Positions 15,443 through 24,948 of a DNA stretch of 49,698 nt are shown here, piece after piece. Source of the stretch: UBA4416 sp046345275. GTDB lineage: Bacteria > Bacteroidota > Bacteroidia > B-17B0 > Aurantibacillaceae. The DNA is taken from positions 1 to 49,698 of the forward strand of contig JBKDJY010000086.1 in assembly GCA_046345275.1 (NCBI GenBank), read 5' to 3'. The notes beneath the pieces are model-generated. The model ran no database searches. It saw nothing but the letters and a program-made list of their open reading frames with translations, and was not told the DNA's origin. A program made the position numbers and the translations under genes. The stretch's first letter is position 1, and every line of letters begins with the position of its first letter.

Positions 15443-17083
15443 TTACTTTTTTGTAAAAGTACTGGTTTGTTTTAATAAATTTTCAATCGCTACTTGAATG
15501 CATTTGTCATTTTTATTGACGATGGGATAATAAATATCTTTTTTAAATCCATATCTTCCGATAAATGCTTTTAAATAAATTCTTAGAGCATCGTTTATCT
15601 TTTTTTCAAATACCTTTTTTATGTCTAATTTTTGATTGATGCAATAAACATAAAACTCACTCAAAATGGTGTTAGAAATTTCGAAATTGCTCATAAAGTT
15701 TTCTACTCCGATATATTCATTTAGTTTCACCCTGTTTTTATCAACATAATCAAAAGCAAATGAATTTATAATTCCTGTATTAAACACTTGATTTAAATTA
15801 GAATTACTTATGGAAGTATCAATTGGCACGAATATATCTGGCATAATGCCACCACCGCCAAATACAATTTTTCCTTCAGGAGTTTTATATTGTTTTGTTT
15901 TATCTAGTTTTATACTATCTGCGCTTAATAATTCTCCTTTATGAAATCTTTCATATTCCTCGCTGTAATACAAAGTTTTATCATCGCTATATGGCTTTTG
16001 GATGCATCTTCCTGTAGGGGTATAATATCTTGCAACAGTTAATCTTATTGCCGAGCCGTCTGGTAATTGAAGTTGATCTTGAACTAAGCCTTTTCCAAAA
16101 CTTCGCCTTCCTACAATTAACCCTCTATCGTTATCTTGAAGAGCACCTGCTACAATTTCACTGGCGCTTGCACTTCCTTCGTCAATTAAAACGACTACGT
16201 CATTATTTTCAAAGCTACCTCTTTCAGTGGCATTATACGTTCTCTTGGCACTTGATTTTCCTTCAGTATAAACTATCAGCATCCCTTTTTTTAAAAATTC
16301 GTCAGAAATATCAACAGCTGCATTTAAATAACCGCCAGGATTCCCTCTTAAATCCAAAATCATTTTTTTCATTCCTAATTTAGTCAATTCATTAAACGCC
16401 TTTATATATTCATCGTAAGTGGTTGATCCAAATTTACTGATTTTAATATACCCTATATTTGAATTTAACATGTATGAAGCGTCTATGCTATAAATAGGAA
16501 TAGTACCACGGGTAATTTTATAAACGACCGGTTTTAAAATGCCATGTCTGAAAATAGTAATATTTACAATGCTTCCACTTTTGCCTCTGAGTTTATCAAA
16601 CACTTCCTTATTTGAGATCTTTGGGCCAGTCATATTAATTTCTTCAACTTTAATTAGCCTATCTCCAGCTTTTAACCCAGCTTTTTCGGATGGACCTCCT
16701 TCAATGACACTTATAATTCTAATGGTATCCTTAATAATATTAAATTCTACTCCAATGCCATCAAAATTTCCTTCTAAACTTTCGTTGGTCATTTCAAATT
16801 CAGAAGCTGGAATATAACTAGAATGAGGATCTAAGTTTTGAAGCATTGCTTTTACCGTTTTCTCAACCAGATCAGATTTATTAATTGTATCTACATATTG
16901 ATATTCAATATAATCCAATAAACTATTTATTTTTTCGCCATTTCCTTCTTTTTTATGATGAAATGTGTTTAACCCACTAGCAAAATTTAAACTTAAAAAA
17001 TACCCTATCCAAATACCTGAAATTAGTATGATCGAAAATATAATTGGCAAAAAGGCGTTCCGTTTCTGTGGGTCAAAAATCAT
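15443..17083 (-). CDS. ctpA: S41 family carboxyl-terminal processing protease
   Basis: A 546-residue protein. An N-terminal transmembrane anchor (about 12-33) is followed by NLDPHSSYIP, a PDZ domain (GIGVEFNI to EEINMTG), and the S41 protease fold with LRGNPGGYL. The catalytic serine is in EGSASASE and the lysine in GKGLVQ. A C-terminal extension of about 130 residues follows GGGGIMPDI, typical of the Bacteroidota form. It cleaves periplasmic proteins near their C-termini. A TACATTTG box lies 24 bases upstream (17107-17114). Confidence 0.92.
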   Translation of the reverse strand: MIFDPQKRNAFLPIIFSIILISGIWIGYFLSLNFASGLNTFHHKKEGNGEKINSLLDYIEYQYVDTINKSDLVEKTVKAMLQNLDPHSSYIPASEFEMTNESLEGNFDGIGVEFNIIKDTIRIISVIEGGPSEKAGLKAGDRLIKVEEINMTGPKISNKEVFDKLRGKSGSIVNITIFRHGILKPVVYKITRGTIPIYSIDASYMLNSNIGYIKISKFGSTTYDEYIKAFNELTKLGMKKMILDLRGNPGGYLNAAVDISDEFLKKGMLIVYTEGKSSAKRTYNATERGSFENNDVVVLIDEGSASASEIVAGALQDNDRGLIVGRRSFGKGLVQDQLQLPDGSAIRLTVARYYTPTGRCIQKPYSDDKTLYYSEEYERFHKGELLSADSIKLDKTKQYKTPEGKIVFGGGGIMPDIFVPIDTSISNSNLNQVFNTGIINSFAFDYVDKNRVKLNEYIGVENFMSNFEISNTILSEFYVYCINQKLDIKKVFEKKINDALRIYLKAFIGRYGFKKDIYYPIVNKNDKCIQVAIENLLKQTSTFTKK

Positions 17084-17093
17084 ATAATTACTT

Positions 17094-17101
17094 TATATTT
17101 G
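17094..17101 (+). promoter_or_regulatory. TATATTTG -7 box close to the Rieske-like lipoprotein start
   Basis: An exact TAnnTTTG match ends 8 bases before the ATG at 17110, which would give a transcript with almost no leader. No -33 element is evident. Confidence 0.3.
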
Positions 17102-17106
17102 TTATA

Positions 17107-17114
17107 CAAATGTA
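17107..17114 (-). promoter_or_regulatory. TACATTTG -7 box of the S41 protease operon
   Basis: An exact TAnnTTTG match on the minus strand, 24 bases before the ATG at 17083. It overlaps the start codon of the divergent lipoprotein gene, so the two promoters probably interfere. No clear -33 element. Confidence 0.42.
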
Positions 17115-17586
17115 TTTGTTTAAAGCATATAGATTACTTCGGCCTCAAAAAAACATTGTAGGGGTTGCTTTTATTTTTTGTGCATTATTTTTTGGATGTA
17201 AAAAGAAAACCGCTCAAGATAATATTCCCTACCAAAATGTGAATACAGTCATTTATATTAACGATCCATTAAATTTTAAATTACAAGTAGTAGGTGGTTG
17301 GCTTTATTACAACAATATAGGAGTTGCCGGAATAATTGTTTATCGCAAAACAGCTATCAATGAAAATGATTTTATTGCTTTAGAGCGCACCTCAACATTT
17401 TTACCCAATAATCCTGCTGCAAGGGTTAAAGTAGAGTTTGATAATTTTACTTTAACCGACACAATAAGTGGAAGTAAATGGCAAATTATAGATGGAAGCG
17501 TTATCAAAGGACCAGCAAGTTTACCTTTAAGGACATACAATACCAATTACGATGTTAACACAGGCGCATTAACCATTAGAAATTAA
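17110..17586 (+). CDS. Rieske-like lipoprotein lacking iron-sulfur ligands
   Basis: A 158-residue protein from the ATG at 17110; a longer frame from 17044 would precede the lipoprotein signal with 22 implausible residues. The signal is GVAFIFCALFFGC with a lipobox cysteine. The body follows the Bacteroidota Rieske-like lipoprotein layout: IVYR, ALERTSTF, VKVEFD, then SGSKWQIIDGSVIKGPASLP and the YNTNYD end. In relatives the RTC and CCGS positions carry cysteines; here they read RTS and SGS. No Cys or His ligand remains after the lipobox. It is therefore probably a structural or binding protein rather than an electron carrier. Confidence 0.65.
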   Translation: MYLFKAYRLLRPQKNIVGVAFIFCALFFGCKKKTAQDNIPYQNVNTVIYINDPLNFKLQVVGGWLYYNNIGVAGIIVYRKTAINENDFIALERTSTFLPNNPAARVKVEFDNFTLTDTISGSKWQIIDGSVIKGPASLPLRTYNTNYDVNTGALTIRN

Positions 17587-17605
17587 AAAAAATTACGGAA
17601 ATCTT

Positions 17606-17875
17606 TTAAGCTGTTTGCTTTTCCGAATTTTCTGGTTTTCCTTTTGCCAAAGAAACTAAAATGGATCTTTCAAAATATTCCGTTCCATTCAGAGAATCAA
17701 TGGCTTTTTGACCCTCTGCATCATTTGGCATTTCAACAAAACCAAAACCACGGCTTCTGCGGGTTTCTTTGTCTTTAATAATCCGAGCTGAACTTACTTC
17801 TCCGAATTGGGAGAATAACTCGATGAGAGCAGCTTCTCTTACTTTAAAACTAATATTGCTTACAAAAATATTCAT
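17606..17875 (-). CDS. RRM-type RNA-binding protein
   Basis: An 89-residue single RRM domain. RNP2 is NIFVSNIS (2-9) and RNP1 is RGFGFVEM (about 42-49), followed by a short polar tail. Small single-RRM proteins of this kind are common in Bacteroidota and cyanobacteria and bind RNA, often in cold or stress responses. Monocistronic; it faces the lipoprotein gene tail to tail with a 19-base gap. The specific RNA targets cannot be read from the sequence. Confidence 0.92.
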   Translation of the reverse strand: MNIFVSNISFKVREAALIELFSQFGEVSSARIIKDKETRRSRGFGFVEMPNDAEGQKAIDSLNGTEYFERSILVSLAKGKPENSEKQTA

Positions 17876-18003
17876 AACATTACTTCATTAAAATTGTTTA
17901 AGTAAAATTATAACAAAATATTAAACAAACATATTTTTTTGCGGACAAAAATCAGTTATGCCGAATTATTTTAACATTTTATGCCTTAATAATAATAATT
18001 TAT

Positions 18004-18384
18004 CTAAAAAACCTTTGCTTCGACGCTAATTTCAACATTTGCATCCTTGGGTAATCGATCGGCTTGTATGGTGGCTCTTGCGGGAAAATCACTCGTAAAA
18101 TAATTGCTATATACTTCATTGACATGAACAAAATTATTCATATCAGCTAAAAATATGGTGGTTTTAACGATATTATCAAAGGTTAGTCCAGCTGCTTTAA
18201 GGACTTCTCCGATATAATCGAGTACTATTTTGGTTTCCTCTTTAATATTTGCTTTAACGAGCTGTTTTGAACTTAAGTCCATCGCAATAACTCCCGAAAC
18301 ATAAACTGAGTCACCAACTTGTATAGCTTGATTATAGGGGCCAATTGGAGCTGGTGCATTAGGCGTGTTAATGACTTTTTTCAT
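18004..18384 (-). CDS. ridA: RidA family 2-iminobutanoate/2-iminopropanoate deaminase
   Basis: A 126-residue protein, the standard length. Conserved features are the N-terminal APAPIGPYNQA, VYVSGVIAMD, the PARATIQAD block with the substrate-binding arginine near 105, and the closing VEISVEAKVF. It forms a trimer and hydrolyses reactive enamine/imine products of PLP enzymes, such as 2-aminoacrylate. It is a single gene, divergent from surE. Confidence 0.94.
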   Translation of the reverse strand: MKKVINTPNAPAPIGPYNQAIQVGDSVYVSGVIAMDLSSKQLVKANIKEETKIVLDYIGEVLKAAGLTFDNIVKTTIFLADMNNFVHVNEVYSNYFTSDFPARATIQADRLPKDANVEISVEAKVF

Positions 18385-18520
18385 AGACTTTTATTTTAGT
18401 TTAGAACAAAAATAACAAAAATTGATAGAAAAGTTAACTCTTAGAATTTAACAATGGAGTATTAGTAATAATAAACCATTTTAAGCAGTTCAAGGGCTAA
18501 AAAAGAATAACTTTACTACG

Positions 18521-19291
18521 ATGGCAGAGAAACCCTTAATTTTAGTTACTAACGATGATGGGATAAATGCAAATGGAATTTTGCACTTATCAAATATTGC
18601 AATGAAATTTGGCGATGTTTATATCATTGCGCCAGATAAACCTCAATCTGGAATGGGACATGCCATCACAATTAATTCCAACTTACGTCTTCAAAAATCT
18701 CAATACCATAAAGGTGCTTTATTAGAATATAATTGCAGTGGAACGCCTGTGGATTGCGTAAAAATGGCTGTAAATAAATTATTACCTCGTAAGCCAGATT
18801 TGGTTTTATCAGGCATTAATCATGGCAGTAATAGTTCCATTAATGTCATTTACTCTGGCACGATGAGCGCGGCCATTGAAGGATCGCTTGAAGGAACCTC
18901 TGCAATTGGATTTAGTTTATGTGATTATTCTCCTCATGCAGATTTTAGCGGAACAACTCATTACATAGATAAAATAATTTCATCCGTATTAGCAGATAAA
19001 TTGCCTGATGGCGTCTGTTTAAACGTGAACTTCCCTAAACTAACTTTTAAAGAAATAAAAGGCCTAAAAGTTTGCAGACAGGCTAAATCAAACTGGGTTG
19101 AAGAATTTGATGAAAGGCATGATCCACATGGAAATCCATACTATTGGTTAACTGGAAAATTTATTAATTTTGAACCAGAGGCTGAAGATACAGATGAATG
19201 GGCGCTACAAAATGGGTATGCTTCCATTGTGCCAACACTACATGATTTGACAGCGCATAATTATATTAATCACTTAAAAAATATTTTGTAA
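18521..19291 (+). CDS. surE: 5'-nucleotidase SurE
   Basis: A 256-residue protein. The N-terminus ILVTNDDGINANGI carries the two metal-binding aspartates; SGINHGSNS and YSGTMSAAIEG complete the active site. It dephosphorylates nucleoside 5'-monophosphates. It lies three bases before a small membrane protein gene and then lpxB, a co-transcribed group. The ATG is preceded by a TAACTTTA box (18508-18515, 7 of 8 matches). Confidence 0.95.
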   Translation: MAEKPLILVTNDDGINANGILHLSNIAMKFGDVYIIAPDKPQSGMGHAITINSNLRLQKSQYHKGALLEYNCSGTPVDCVKMAVNKLLPRKPDLVLSGINHGSNSSINVIYSGTMSAAIEGSLEGTSAIGFSLCDYSPHADFSGTTHYIDKIISSVLADKLPDGVCLNVNFPKLTFKEIKGLKVCRQAKSNWVEEFDERHDPHGNPYYWLTGKFINFEPEAEDTDEWALQNGYASIVPTLHDLTAHNYINHLKNIL

Positions 19292-19293
19292 TC

Positions 19294-19587
19294 ATGTTAG
19301 ATAAAATAGATAAAATTTGGATCGGAATATTGGTTGGCATTATTTTGCCACCTTTTAGTTTTTTTTCTTATTGGTTATTTTTTCACAGCCAATTAAATTT
19401 CCCTTATGGTTTTATTCGTTACCTAAGAGGAGCTAATACATTTCAAGAAATTTCTATGGTTTGTGTTGCTATTAATTTAGTGGTATTTTATCTGTTGTTA
19501 AATAAAAAAGCATACGGAATTAGCAAGGGTATTATGTTTTCTACGTTTGCGTATCTAGGCGTTGTGCTTTACATATCCTTACTGTAA
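19294..19587 (+). CDS. Small membrane protein between surE and lpxB
   Basis: A 97-residue protein with three predicted membrane segments (about 9-31, 54-70 and 76-97) and a conserved-looking FPYGFIRYLRGANTF loop between the first two. Function unknown. Its place between surE and lpxB, and its size, suggest a conserved envelope protein rather than a random frame. Confidence 0.75.
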   Translation: MLDKIDKIWIGILVGIILPPFSFFSYWLFFHSQLNFPYGFIRYLRGANTFQEISMVCVAINLVVFYLLLNKKAYGISKGIMFSTFAYLGVVLYISLL

Positions 19588-19660
19588 GAATTTTATCTTT
19601 TCTAAAAAAACTAATACGGCATTTACTGAAGCCAATTACATTGAGAATGTTATTTATAAA

Positions 19661-20791
19661 ATGAAATACTACGTGTTAGCAGGTGAGCAATCAGGAGATT
19701 TGCATGCATCTAATTTAATGAAAGAGTTATTAGTAATTGACACCACCATTCAATTTCGATTTTGGGGAGGCGATTTAATGCAGTTAGTTACTAAACAAGA
19801 ACCTCGCAAGCATATTAAAGATCTCGCATTTATGGGATTTGTTGAGGTGATAAAAAATATCCGCACTATCTTTAAAAATATTGCATACTGCAAAAAGGAT
19901 ATTTTAGAATATAAACCTGATGTTTTATTGCTTGTAGATTATCCAGGGTTTAATTTACGAATTGCAGATTGGGCGAAAAAGCAAGGCATAATGGTAATTT
20001 ATTACATATCGCCAACCATTTGGGCTTGGAAAGAAAATCGCGTTGAAATAATAAAGAGAAGTGTGGACAAAATGTTTGTGATTCTTCCTTTTGAAGTTGA
20101 AGTTTATAAAAAACACCATTATGATGTAGATTACGCGGGTCATCCCTTGTTAGACGCCATTGAACAAGAAAAAAATAAATTGCCAAGCAAGACTTCATTT
20201 ATTGCAGAAAATAATTTAGATAATCGACCAATCATTGCGGTATTACCTGGAAGTAGAATGCAAGAGATAGAACGCATGTTTTCAATTATGCTAAAGGTAG
20301 TTAATGATTTTTTACCATATCAATTTGTTATTGCTGGTACAAATAATATACCTAAAGAGGCGTACAATAGCGCCATTGAAATGGGATTAAAAGTTGTTTT
20401 CAATAAAACCTATGCGCTCATGCAGCATGCAGATGCAGGCATTATCAAATCAGGAACTTCAACTTTAGAAAGTGCTTTATTTAAATTACCTCAGGTTGTC
20501 TGTTATAAAGGAGGGGCGATTTCTTATGCCATTGCGCGGATGGTTGTTGGAAATCGATTAAAATATATTTCGTTACCAAATTTGATATTAGATAAACCAA
20601 TTGTTAAAGAATTAATTCAATCAGAATTTACAAGTGAAAAATTAAAAAATGAATTAAAACTAATTTTGGATCCTAACTATCAAAAACAACTATTAGAAGA
20701 TTATGATAGATTGATTGAATTATTGGGCAATAGTGGCGCTTCAAAAAAAGCAGCTGAACTAATGTATAAATATATAAATGCTAAAAAATAA
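19661..20791 (+). CDS. lpxB: Lipid-A-disaccharide synthase
   Basis: A 376-residue protein from the ATG at 19661; a 33-codon upstream extension lacks the family N-terminus and overlaps the previous gene. Conserved: KYYVLAGEQSGDLHAS at the start, DYPGFNLR, YYISPTIWAWKE, AGHPLLDA, LPGSRMQEI and SGTSTLESAL. It joins UDP-2,3-diacylglucosamine and lipid X at the inner membrane to make the lipid A disaccharide. Its last 14 bases overlap the next gene. Confidence 0.95.
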   Translation: MKYYVLAGEQSGDLHASNLMKELLVIDTTIQFRFWGGDLMQLVTKQEPRKHIKDLAFMGFVEVIKNIRTIFKNIAYCKKDILEYKPDVLLLVDYPGFNLRIADWAKKQGIMVIYYISPTIWAWKENRVEIIKRSVDKMFVILPFEVEVYKKHHYDVDYAGHPLLDAIEQEKNKLPSKTSFIAENNLDNRPIIAVLPGSRMQEIERMFSIMLKVVNDFLPYQFVIAGTNNIPKEAYNSAIEMGLKVVFNKTYALMQHADAGIIKSGTSTLESALFKLPQVVCYKGGAISYAIARMVVGNRLKYISLPNLILDKPIVKELIQSEFTSEKLKNELKLILDPNYQKQLLEDYDRLIELLGNSGASKKAAELMYKYINAKK

Positions 20792-21977
20792 CTTTATACT
20801 TTGTTTAACATTAATGTTGTTTGCTAACTGGCAATCATCAAGAGATGCCACTATTTTAAAAAATTTTGTAAATGAAGAAACAATTTATATAAAGATATTT
20901 TCTCAATCAAAAATTCAATCATTTATTTTTAGTTCCGAACAAGGAGTTTATAAGGTATGGGCCGATGGCAACGAAATAATTAACACTTCAAAATTTCCAA
21001 TTATTAAATTTATTTATAATAACGATTCCGTTGAAATAAAAACTTTTGAAAACTCTTTAGGAAAATTTAAACAAGTAAAAATTTCAAGTTCGGACGCTGT
21101 CAAGGGTTTTAGATTTAAACTGTTTTCTCCCGATAGAAAGGCTCGTTTTTATTCAGACAATTTAGTTATTGATACTGAAGCAGGATTTTTAAAATGCATC
21201 AATTCAGTAGAATTGAATAATTATATTGCTGGTGTTGTTCAAGCAGAATCAGGAAAAAGATCTCATCAAGAGTTTTATAAAGTTCAAGCTATTTTGGCAA
21301 GGACATTTGCTTTGTCTCATATTCAAAAGCACGTAGCAGAAGGTTATAGCCTTTGTGATCATACTCATTGCCAAGCTTATTTTGGACGAACAACTGAATT
21401 AGATATCATGAAGGCAGTTTTTGAAACAAATGATAAAGTTGTGGTTGATGATAATTTAAATTTGATAGACGCAGCATTCCATAGTAACAGTGGTGGTCAA
21501 ACGGCTAATTCAGAAGATGTTTGGGGAAGTAAATTATCTTACTTAAGAAGCGTAAGAGATAGCTTTAGTAATAAAATGCCAAATGCTAAATGGGAGCGAA
21601 AAATGTCAAAAGAAGATTGGCTTTCGTATCTAAAATTAAAACACAATTATCCAATTCAAGATAGTAATGCTCGTTGGTTAGCCATTACTTTTAAACAAGA
21701 AAATAGAAAATCATTTATAGAAGCAAATAATATAAAAGTCCCTTTAAAAAATGTAAGGGCTGATTTGCAGCTAAAATCAACGTTCTTTACCATAATTCCT
21801 CATGGAGATTCTTTGATTTTTAAAGGAAGAGGATTTGGACATGGCGTGGGAATGTGTCAAGAAGGAGCGATGTGTATGGCGAAATTAGGCTACAAATATG
21901 TTGACGTGATTAATTTTTATTATCAAAATACACAATTAATTGATTTACAAAAATTAAATTATTTCAAAGATGAGTAA
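20778..21977 (+). CDS. SpoIID/LytB domain protein
   Basis: A 399-residue protein with an N-terminal signal sequence (ILCLTLMLFANWQSS). The SpoIID domain covers about 130-385: NYIAGVVQAESG, KVQAILARTFALSH, then CDHTHCQAYFG, and the terminal GRGFGHGVGMCQEGA. SpoIID enzymes are lytic transglycosylases that act on denuded peptidoglycan strands. It overlaps lpxB by 14 bases and is probably translated by coupling. It meets dut tail to tail with a one-base gap. Confidence 0.9.
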   Translation: MLKNNFILCLTLMLFANWQSSRDATILKNFVNEETIYIKIFSQSKIQSFIFSSEQGVYKVWADGNEIINTSKFPIIKFIYNNDSVEIKTFENSLGKFKQVKISSSDAVKGFRFKLFSPDRKARFYSDNLVIDTEAGFLKCINSVELNNYIAGVVQAESGKRSHQEFYKVQAILARTFALSHIQKHVAEGYSLCDHTHCQAYFGRTTELDIMKAVFETNDKVVVDDNLNLIDAAFHSNSGGQTANSEDVWGSKLSYLRSVRDSFSNKMPNAKWERKMSKEDWLSYLKLKHNYPIQDSNARWLAITFKQENRKSFIEANNIKVPLKNVRADLQLKSTFFTIIPHGDSLIFKGRGFGHGVGMCQEGAMCMAKLGYKYVDVINFYYQNTQLIDLQKLNYFKDE

Positions 21978-21978
21978 A

Positions 21979-22413
21979 TTATTTTGTTCCAGTATGTCCA
22001 AAACCTCCTTTACCTCTTGGTGTTTCAGAGATTGTCTGGACTTCTTCCCAAATAATTTGTTCGTGTTTAGAAATGATCATTTGTGCAATTCTTTCACCGT
22101 CATTGATGATAAAAGTAGCATCAGATAAATTTACCAATAATACTTTTATCTCTCCTCGATAATCTGCATCAATAGTGCCTGGAGCATTTAAAACAGTGAT
22201 TCCATTTTTAAAAGCTAAACCACTTCTTGGTCTGATCTGCGCTTCATATCCTTTATTTAATTCAATAAACAAGCCTGTCGGGATCAATTGTCTATCCAAA
22301 GGTTTAAGTTCAATAGGTGAATCAATATTTGCCCTTAGATCTAAGCCAGCCGAAAATTCAGTAGCATAGTTTGGTAAAGCGTGTTTCGATTTATTTACAA
22401 CATTAATTTTCAT
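21979..22413 (-). CDS. dut: dUTP diphosphatase
   Basis: A 144-residue trimeric dUTPase. The ATG at 22413 is preferred over the TTG two codons upstream. The motifs are complete: AGLDLRAN (1), RPRSGLA (2), GTIDADYRGEI (3), ERIAQMI (4) and RGKGGFGHTG (5). It hydrolyses dUTP to dUMP, protecting DNA from uracil. Its start overlaps the end of the flippase gene by 11 bases. Confidence 0.96.
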   Translation of the reverse strand: MKINVVNKSKHALPNYATEFSAGLDLRANIDSPIELKPLDRQLIPTGLFIELNKGYEAQIRPRSGLAFKNGITVLNAPGTIDADYRGEIKVLLVNLSDATFIINDGERIAQMIISKHEQIIWEEVQTISETPRGKGGFGHTGTK

Positions 22414-23893
22414 AATCAATATGTTTTATTTTTTTTAAATTTTCATATTCTAATTTATAAAAAACGAAAGCAAAAAAGGCAAATAATGTATTGTTTAAAA
22501 CTAATTTTACTATTTCATTGCTTAAATTAGAATACGTAAGAGATAAAAAATACAAGCCTAAAGCTAAAAAAGTAAAAACAAAAATACTTCTTAAATTATA
22601 TTTTATCGGGTAGTGTTTTTGTCCCATCATATATGAAAGAATCATCATGACGCCATAAGAAGCGAAAGTAGACCAGGCGCAAGCCATATAGCCGTACTTT
22701 GGAATAAAGAGAAAGTTGACGCCTAAAGTAATGATTGCACCAACTATCGTAATACCTGCACCAAATTTTGTCTGCCCAGTTAATTTATACCAAATGGATA
22801 AGTTAAAATATACGCCAAGACACAAATTAGCCATTAATAAAATTGGAACAACTGCCAAGCCTATTCTATATTTAAAACTAATGGCAAATTGAATCCACGG
22901 TAAGTTCATCATGGTTCCTAAAAACAAAAACAAACAAAAAATAATAAAATATTTCATTACAATTGCATTGAGTTTTTTTGAATTTTTTTCATGGGCATTG
23001 GTAAAAAAAAATGGCTCAGCCGCAAATTTAAAGGCTTGTATGAATATACTCATCAGCATTGCTATCTTATAACAATTACTATAAACGCCAATTTGATAGC
23101 TTCCATCACCAGTTGGTAAAATATATTTTAAAATAATACGGTCGAATGTTTCATTAACCATTCCTGCCAATCCTAAAATAATGAGTGGCCATGCATAAAA
23201 GAACATCTTTTTCCAAAGTTCAAAATCAAAAACATATTCAACATTTTGATATTCTTTAGCGAGTAATCCTATGCTTAAGATGTTAGCCAGTAATTGTGCT
23301 ATGAAGGCGTAACCTATTCCTATTGAAGGGTTATAAAGATTTGCTATAAACGTAGATTCTCCATTTTCAAAAGCTTTTTTACAAATGATAAAGAAAAAAA
23401 TATTTATTCCTATGGTATTAATGACTGTTATTAATTTGATGGTGGCAAATTTTTTGGCATTATTTTTTTGTCTTAACCTTGCATATGGAATCTGCATGAC
23501 AGCATCAGATGCTACGATTAATATGCACCATACAACATAGTCACTGTGATTAGGTTCTCTGATTAATTCAGAAATTGAATTTGAAAAAATGAGGATTGTC
23601 AAAGTAAAAACAAGGGTGCTTGCCAATATTGAAATTAATGCAGTTGAATAAACTTTATCTTTCTCTTCTGCTTTATTATAAAAATTGAAGAAAGCAGTTT
23701 CCATCCCGTAAAGAAAAATTATATTTAAAAAACTGATATAGGCAAAAAACTCAGCATTTGGAGCTAATTGAGCGGGCTCTTTAAAAATATAAGTTAGTAC
23801 AAAAGAAAATGCATAATTTATAAACCTTGGCAAAACACTTCCTAAACCATAAATGGCGGTTTGTGAAGCAAGTTTTTTTAAAGGATTTGCCAA
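22403..23893 (-). CDS. Polysaccharide flippase (Wzx/MOP superfamily)
   Basis: A 496-residue protein with about 14 hydrophobic segments across its length, beginning MANPLKKLASQTAIYGLGSV, the usual opening of Bacteroidota O-antigen/lipid-linked sugar exporters. The start codon is TTG at 23893; no in-frame ATG exists upstream, and the next ATG would delete the first membrane helix. It would move lipid-linked glycans across the inner membrane. It is translationally overlapped with dut downstream; the two are functionally unrelated. Confidence 0.88.
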   Translation of the reverse strand: MANPLKKLASQTAIYGLGSVLPRFINYAFSFVLTYIFKEPAQLAPNAEFFAYISFLNIIFLYGMETAFFNFYNKAEEKDKVYSTALISILASTLVFTLTILIFSNSISELIREPNHSDYVVWCILIVASDAVMQIPYARLRQKNNAKKFATIKLITVINTIGINIFFFIICKKAFENGESTFIANLYNPSIGIGYAFIAQLLANILSIGLLAKEYQNVEYVFDFELWKKMFFYAWPLIILGLAGMVNETFDRIILKYILPTGDGSYQIGVYSNCYKIAMLMSIFIQAFKFAAEPFFFTNAHEKNSKKLNAIVMKYFIIFCLFLFLGTMMNLPWIQFAISFKYRIGLAVVPILLMANLCLGVYFNLSIWYKLTGQTKFGAGITIVGAIITLGVNFLFIPKYGYMACAWSTFASYGVMMILSYMMGQKHYPIKYNLRSIFVFTFLALGLYFLSLTYSNLSNEIVKLVLNNTLFAFFAFVFYKLEYENLKKIKHIDYEN

Positions 23894-24071
23894 TGGTTTA
23901 ATTTAAAAGTGAATAAAAATAATTTAATTTTTAAACAACATCTTTTGAAAAAATCATAAGATATTAACCTTTTTTGACTTTATGCGTAACTTAAAAGCAC
24001 TTACTGTAAGCAATAAGAAAAAATAAAAAAATTAATAGTCAATAAAAAAATTAAAGGAGATTTAATCTTTT
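23894..24071. other. Intergenic region between lipA and the flippase gene
   Basis: 178 AT-rich bases without a gene. Past lipA on the minus strand there is a five-base AT-only hairpin followed by a T-run near 24040-24062; it is too weak to call a terminator. Confidence 0.4.
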
Positions 24072-24944
24072 TTAAAAAACATGTTTTTCAGCATGATAAG
24101 ATGAACGAACCAAAGCACCGCTTTCAACATACTTAAATCCTTTTGATAAAGAAAATTCTTTCCACTTTTTAAATTCGTCTGGATGAACAAAACGGGCTAC
24201 TGGTAAATGCTTTGGCGTTGGTTGAAGATATTGTCCAATGGTGATGACATCGCATTTTACTGATGATAAATCATTGATTGTTTCTATTAATTCCTCTTCC
24301 GTCTCCCCTAACCCAACCATAATGCCTGATTTAGTTCTTAGCCCAGCTTCATGCAATCTTTTTAAAACTTCTAAACTTCGGTCATATTTTGCTTGAATTC
24401 TAACTTGTGCGGTTAATCTTCTAACGGTTTCCATGTTATGAGAAACAATATCAGGCTTCACATCAATTATCCGTTGCAAATTTTCCCACTTTCCTGCAAA
24501 GTCAGGAATTAAACATTCAAATTTTGTAGCTGGACTTATCTCTCTAATGGCCTTGATTGTCTCGGCCCAAATGATAGATCCCCCATCCTTTAAATCATCC
24601 CTATCAACCGATGTTATCACGCAGTGTTTAACACCCATTAATTTAACGGAGTTGGCAACACGCTTGGGCTCATCCCAATCTGCTGGCTTAGGTTTGCCAG
24701 TTGAAACAGCGCAAAATCCACAAGAACGGGTACATATATTACCTAAAATCATAAACGTTGCTGTGCCCGCACCCCAGCATTCTCCCATATTTGGACAGTT
24801 TCCACTTTCGCAAATGGTATGTAATTTATGTTCAGATACTATTTTTCTAACTTTTAAATAATCCTCTCCAATAGGTAATTTTACTCGCAACCAATCTGGT
24901 TTGCGAGGTTTACTTAATAATTCTTTCACTTGAGATTCTTCCAT
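24072..24944 (-). CDS. lipA: Lipoyl synthase
   Basis: A 290-residue protein from the ATG at 24944; an in-frame TTG at 24968 would overlap the upstream gene. The auxiliary cluster motif CESGNCPNMGECW and the radical-SAM motif CTRSCGFCAV are intact. GLGETEEE and a C-terminal VRSSYHAEK (the RSS serine) complete the family pattern. It inserts two sulfurs into octanoyl chains to form lipoyl groups on dehydrogenase complexes. It begins four bases after a barrel-like protein gene. Confidence 0.96.
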   Translation of the reverse strand: MEESQVKELLSKPRKPDWLRVKLPIGEDYLKVRKIVSEHKLHTICESGNCPNMGECWGAGTATFMILGNICTRSCGFCAVSTGKPKPADWDEPKRVANSVKLMGVKHCVITSVDRDDLKDGGSIIWAETIKAIREISPATKFECLIPDFAGKWENLQRIIDVKPDIVSHNMETVRRLTAQVRIQAKYDRSLEVLKRLHEAGLRTKSGIMVGLGETEEELIETINDLSSVKCDVITIGQYLQPTPKHLPVARFVHPDEFKKWKEFSLSKGFKYVESGALVRSSYHAEKHVF

Positions 24945-24948
24945 TTTT

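Noticed and set aside
16030..16383. A 117-codon plus-strand frame inside the S41 protease gene
   Set aside because: It lies antisense to the conserved protease core and has shadow-type composition.
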